This document shows, piece by piece, positions 60,490-64,000 of a stretch of 64,000 nucleotides of DNA. Origin of the DNA: Zetaproteobacteria bacterium CG06_land_8_20_14_3_00_59_53 (GTDB taxonomy: Bacteria; Pseudomonadota; Zetaproteobacteria; Mariprofundales; Mariprofundaceae). The number at the start of each line of letters is the position of its first letter. Positions within the stretch are counted from its first letter, which is position 1. The translations under genes were made by a program, and so were the position numbers. A model generated the notes under the pieces. The model was not told where the DNA came from. It ran no database searches and worked only from the letters and a program-made list of their open reading frames with translations. The stretch covers positions 1 to 64,000 of the forward strand of contig PEWE01000004.1 in the NCBI GenBank assembly GCA_002779605.1, in the 5' to 3' direction.

Positions 60490-61664
60490 CGGTCCACCTC
60501 ACCAAACACAATATCCTGTGTGCCTAGGATGGCCACAACGTCGGCAATCATGTGGCCGCGACACATATAATCCAGCGCCTGCACATGCGCAAAGCCGGAA
60601 GCGCGCACCTTCATGCGGTAGGGCTTGTTGGAACCATCCGACACCAGATACACGGCAAACTCGCCCTTGGGGTGCTCCACTGCCGCATACACCTCACCGG
60701 CGGGAACATGGTAACCCTCGGAGAAATATTTGAAGTGATGGATCAGCGCTTCCATATCCTCTTTCATCGAGGCACGCGGCGGCGCCGTCAGCTTGTAATC
60801 ATCCACATTGACCGGACCGGAATTGGCCGACAGCCAGGCGATACACTGCTTGATGATCTCATTGGACTGACGCATCTCTTCGACACGCACCAGATATCGG
60901 TCGTAGCAGTCACCGGTCACACCGATCGGGATATCGAAGTCCATCTTGTCATAGACATCGTAAGGCTGCGTCTTGCGCAGATCCCAGGCGATACCGGAGC
61001 CACGGATCATCGGACCGGTAAAGCCCCAGGCCAATGCCGCTTCCTTGTCCACCACACCGATATCCACATTACGCTGTTTCCAGATGCGGTTTTCCTTGAG
61101 CAGTGTGTCGTACTCATCGACATAGCCGGGGAAGGTCCCGGTAAAGTCCTTGATCTTGTCCAGCAGCCCGTCGGGCAGCTCCTTACTCACGCCGCCCGGA
61201 CGGAAATAGGCGGCATGCATACGTGCACCCGAGACCTCTTCGTAGAAATCGAAGATATCCTCGCGCTCGCGGAAACAGTACAGGAAGATGGTCATCGCGC
61301 CGATATCCAGCGCCACGGCACCCAGCCACATGCAGTGGTTCAGGATGCGGGTCAGCTCGGCATACATCACGCGGATATACTGTGCGCGCTCCGGCGGAGT
61401 GATGTCGAGAAGCTTCTCGACAGCCAGCGCATAAGCATGCTCGTTGGCCATCATGGAGACATAATCGAAGCGGTCGAAATAGGGGACGTTCTGCAGATAG
61501 GTCTTGTACTCGAAGAGCTTCTCGGTGCCGCGATGCAGCAGACCGATATGCGGGTCGCAACGCTCGATCACCTCGCCGTCCAGCTCGGTGACCAGACGCA
61601 GCACACCATGCGCGGCCGGATGCTGCGGACCGAAGTTGAGGGTGTAGTTTTTAATCTCAGCCAC
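60486..61664 (-). CDS. nuoD: NADH-quinone oxidoreductase subunit D
   Basis: [41 protein letters not shown]. Confidence 0.97.
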   Translation of the reverse strand: MAEIKNYTLNFGPQHPAAHGVLRLVTELDGEVIERCDPHIGLLHRGTEKLFEYKTYLQNVPYFDRFDYVSMMANEHAYALAVEKLLDITPPERAQYIRVMYAELTRILNHCMWLGAVALDIGAMTIFLYCFREREDIFDFYEEVSGARMHAAYFRPGGVSKELPDGLLDKIKDFTGTFPGYVDEYDTLLKENRIWKQRNVDIGVVDKEAALAWGFTGPMIRGSGIAWDLRKTQPYDVYDKMDFDIPIGVTGDCYDRYLVRVEEMRQSNEIIKQCIAWLSANSGPVNVDDYKLTAPPRASMKEDMEALIHHFKYFSEGYHVPAGEVYAAVEHPKGEFAVYLVSDGSNKPYRMKVRASGFAHVQALDYMCRGHMIADVVAILGTQDIVFGEVDR

Positions 61665-62262
61665 GGTCCACCCCCGGGAAAGACTTGGGAATCAACACGC
61701 GATTCTCCACCTTGTTCGGCTTGTACACGCAGCGCCACTGGGCATCGTCGTAGAACATCTCCACACGACCGGTGAGCGGGAAATCCTTGCGCAGCGGATG
61801 GCCCTCGAAACCGTAGTCAGTGAGGATGCGGCGCAGATCGGGATGATTGACGAACATGATGCCGTACATATCGAAACACTCGCGCTCGAACCAGTTGGCC
61901 GTCGGCCACACCTCGACCACGGAACCGACCAGCTCGCGCTCATTGACCGGCACCTTCAGGCGAACACGGCAGTTGTTCTGCACACTCAACAGGTGATACA
62001 CCACCTGAAATCGCTTATCCTTCGCACCATGCCCCGGATATTCGCTCATATCCACGCCGCACAGGTCCACCATCTGTTCGAAACCCTGCTGCTTGAGGAA
62101 ATGACACACCTCGACGATGCACGGGTAGCCCAGCACGACCACCGGCATATCGATACCCATGGACACCGACAACACCTGCTTGCCGAACTTCTTCTGCAGG
62201 GCATCCATATACGCCGGAAATGCCTGCTGCTTGTTCTCTTTATTATCCACCTGACCGCTCAT
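61657..62262 (-). CDS. nuoC: NADH-quinone oxidoreductase subunit C
   Basis: [47 protein letters not shown]. Confidence 0.97.
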   Translation of the reverse strand: MSGQVDNKENKQQAFPAYMDALQKKFGKQVLSVSMGIDMPVVVLGYPCIVEVCHFLKQQGFEQMVDLCGVDMSEYPGHGAKDKRFQVVYHLLSVQNNCRVRLKVPVNERELVGSVVEVWPTANWFERECFDMYGIMFVNHPDLRRILTDYGFEGHPLRKDFPLTGRVEMFYDDAQWRCVYKPNKVENRVLIPKSFPGVDRG

Positions 62263-62268
62263 CGATAC

Positions 62269-62745
62269 CTACCGCGCAATCGTATTGGTGCGTTTGATTT
62301 TTTCCTGCAACTGAATGAAGCCGTAGAGCAATGCCTCGGCAGTCGGCGGGCATCCCGGCACATAGATATCCACCGGCACGATGCGGTCGCAACCACGCAC
62401 CACGGGATAGGAATAATGATAATAGCCGCCGCCATTGGCGCACGAACCCATGGAGATCACCCAGCGCGGCTCGGACATCTGGTCGTACACCTTGCGCAGG
62501 GCCGGGGCCATCTTGTTGCACAGCGTGCCTGCCACCACCATCACGTCGGACTGACGCGGAGACGGGCGGAACACGATACCGAAACGGTCCAGATCGTAGC
62601 GTGCGGCACCGGCATGCATCATCTCCACAGCACAGCAGGCCAGACCGAAGGTCATCGGCCACAGCGAACCGGTACGCGCCCAGTTGATGACCTTGTCAGC
62701 GGTGGTGGTTACATAACCCTTACTGAGAACACCTTCTATTCCCAT
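62269..62745 (-). CDS. nuoB: NADH-quinone oxidoreductase subunit B
   Basis: [47 protein letters not shown]; start refined to [10 protein letters not shown]. Confidence 0.97.
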   Translation of the reverse strand: MGIEGVLSKGYVTTTADKVINWARTGSLWPMTFGLACCAVEMMHAGAARYDLDRFGIVFRPSPRQSDVMVVAGTLCNKMAPALRKVYDQMSEPRWVISMGSCANGGGYYHYSYPVVRGCDRIVPVDIYVPGCPPTAEALLYGFIQLQEKIKRTNTIAR

Positions 62746-63107
62746 TGCAGAGCCCCCTTCTTCCAGGCATAGACATAACCGACCACGAGGATGAACAGGA
62801 ACAACAGCATTTCGATCAGACCGAACAGGCCGATAGCGTCCAGCACCACCGCCCACGGGAACATGAAAGCTGTTTCAATATCGAAGATGACAAACAGGAT
62901 GGCGACCAGATAGAAGCGCACATCGAACTGCATGCGCGCGTCCTCGAAGGCCTCGAAACCGCACTCGTAGGCGGAGAGTTTTTCGGCATCGGGTTTCTGG
63001 GTGGCAACAAAAAGGGTAAGCACAAGCGGGGCTGCGCCCATGGCAAAAGCAATCACGATAAATATAAATATCGGTGCGTATTGCGTAGCGAGATACTCTG
63101 CGCCCAT
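62736..63107 (-). CDS. nuoA: NADH-quinone oxidoreductase subunit A
   Basis: [46 protein letters not shown]; start refined to [10 protein letters not shown]. Confidence 0.96.
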   Translation of the reverse strand: MGAEYLATQYAPIFIFIVIAFAMGAAPLVLTLFVATQKPDAEKLSAYECGFEAFEDARMQFDVRFYLVAILFVIFDIETAFMFPWAVVLDAIGLFGLIEMLLFLFILVVGYVYAWKKGALQWE

Positions 63108-63364
63108 GACCCCTCCGGTGGTGACGTTTCCCTCAGAAACGGCGAAAGATGACAGAGCCCTTTTCAGCCGTTGCGTAACTATCAACACAGATTGCATGGT
63201 GTCAAGCCTGTGCGCCCCCGCAAAACCCGCAGAAAATCGCGGGGCTATTACACTCTTGTGCGCTCAGTTGCCGGCGTGGACAGTCCATCAGGTGCGACTA
63301 GCATGAGCCTTCCGGGAAACCATCCACCCACCCCGGACGCAGACTACAACCACAGGGGAGAAGC

Positions 63365-63757
63365 ATGCGAAACAGCGTCATGGCGAACGTCGAATTCTGC
63401 TTCAAGGGCGAATTCATCGACGCCTGTGCAGCCATCGATCTCGACCTCTGCCTGCGTCACGGCGAACCGATGCACTACATCTACCACGAACTCGGCGCGC
63501 AGAACGGCATCGGCACGCACACCTATGAATTCGACGTCATGGTGATGGAACCGGTCGAGTTTTCCCATCCGACCGGACTGGCCTGCCGCTTTCTGGCGGA
63601 CGGGCATCTGGACTTCGACGCACTGCACCAGGCATGGGAGGCGGAAAAAATCGACGACATCCTGAAACCCATCGCGCTCAGACATCTGGGCATCGCCAGA
63701 CTGGAAGAACACCCGGCCATCAAGGCCGCGCTGGTCGAGGCCTATCTCGCAAGCTAG
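63365..63757 (+). CDS. Conserved-looking hypothetical protein
   Basis: 130-aa ORF, plus-strand, between convergent/divergent genes; balanced protein composition. Confidence 0.6.
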   Translation: MRNSVMANVEFCFKGEFIDACAAIDLDLCLRHGEPMHYIYHELGAQNGIGTHTYEFDVMVMEPVEFSHPTGLACRFLADGHLDFDALHQAWEAEKIDDILKPIALRHLGIARLEEHPAIKAALVEAYLAS

Positions 63758-63768
63758 GGCCTGAGGCT

Positions 63769-64000
63769 TCATTCCTGTAAAGCGGCGACCTGCTTCTCAG
63801 CGTGTTCCGCCGGCTCGCGGTGCAGCACAGCCAGACAATCCAGCGCTGCGAGTTTGTAGCATTCGGCCAGCGTCGGATAGTTGAACACATTGCGCACCAG
63901 ATCGGTCACCGTGCCTCCCAGATTCATCACCAGCTGCCCGATATGGATCAGTTCGCTGGCAGATTCGCCGACGATATGCACACCGAGGATCTTGCGAGTG
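63769..64000 (-). CDS. Soluble pyridine nucleotide transhydrogenase-like protein (SthA-like), C-terminal part, runs off right edge
   Basis: [56 protein letters not shown] matches the SthA C-terminal dimerisation domain. Confidence 0.8.
   Translation of the reverse strand, partial: TRKILGVHIVGESASELIHIGQLVMNLGGTVTDLVRNVFNYPTLAECYKLAALDCLAVLHREPAEHAEKQVAALQE

Noticed and set aside
60552-61775. 407-aa plus-strand ORF
   Set aside because: Antisense to nuoD, His/Gln-rich shadow composition.

Overview
The window (about 58% GC by eye, proteobacterial gene content) has two parts. (1) Positions 1 to about 6.86 kb are the early end of a Mu-like transposable prophage. It carries a divergent c-type repressor, a Ner-like regulator, MuA transposase, MuB ATPase and several small early genes of unknown function, and runs off the left edge. 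It is inserted in a SulP-family anion permease gene, of which only the C-terminal part (with STAS domain) remains at about 6.88-7.73 kb. (2) The rest is a dense housekeeping and cell-envelope chromosome. It includes nth, tsaD, a type IV pilin locus (two tandem prepilins, an O-antigen-ligase-like protein, a TPR-like protein and an ABC-2 exporter), comM, ubiK, ubiX, lptB-lptA-lptC-kdsC-kdsD, an M23 peptidase, a YajQ-family protein, an M48 peptidase, tyrS, anmK, an M14 carboxypeptidase, a MscS channel, rnhA, xerC with a DUF484-GGDEF protein, an L,D-transpeptidase, a YibQ-like deacetylase, ctpA, envC, rlmH, rsfS, nadD, proA, proB, obgE, rpmA, rplU, rpmE, a complete 14-gene nuoA-N operon, and the 3' end of a SthA-like transhydrogenase. 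I see no CRISPR array, rRNA or convincing tRNA. The items most worth a second look are: the pilin locus, whose two pilins keep aromatic spacing like that of Geobacter PilA; the prophage/SulP junction with its operator-like box array; a ~94-bp imperfect inverted-repeat element between nadD and proA; and an in-frame 21-bp tandem repeat in the ctpA tail. Assignments come from reading the translations and recognising families; no searches were run.
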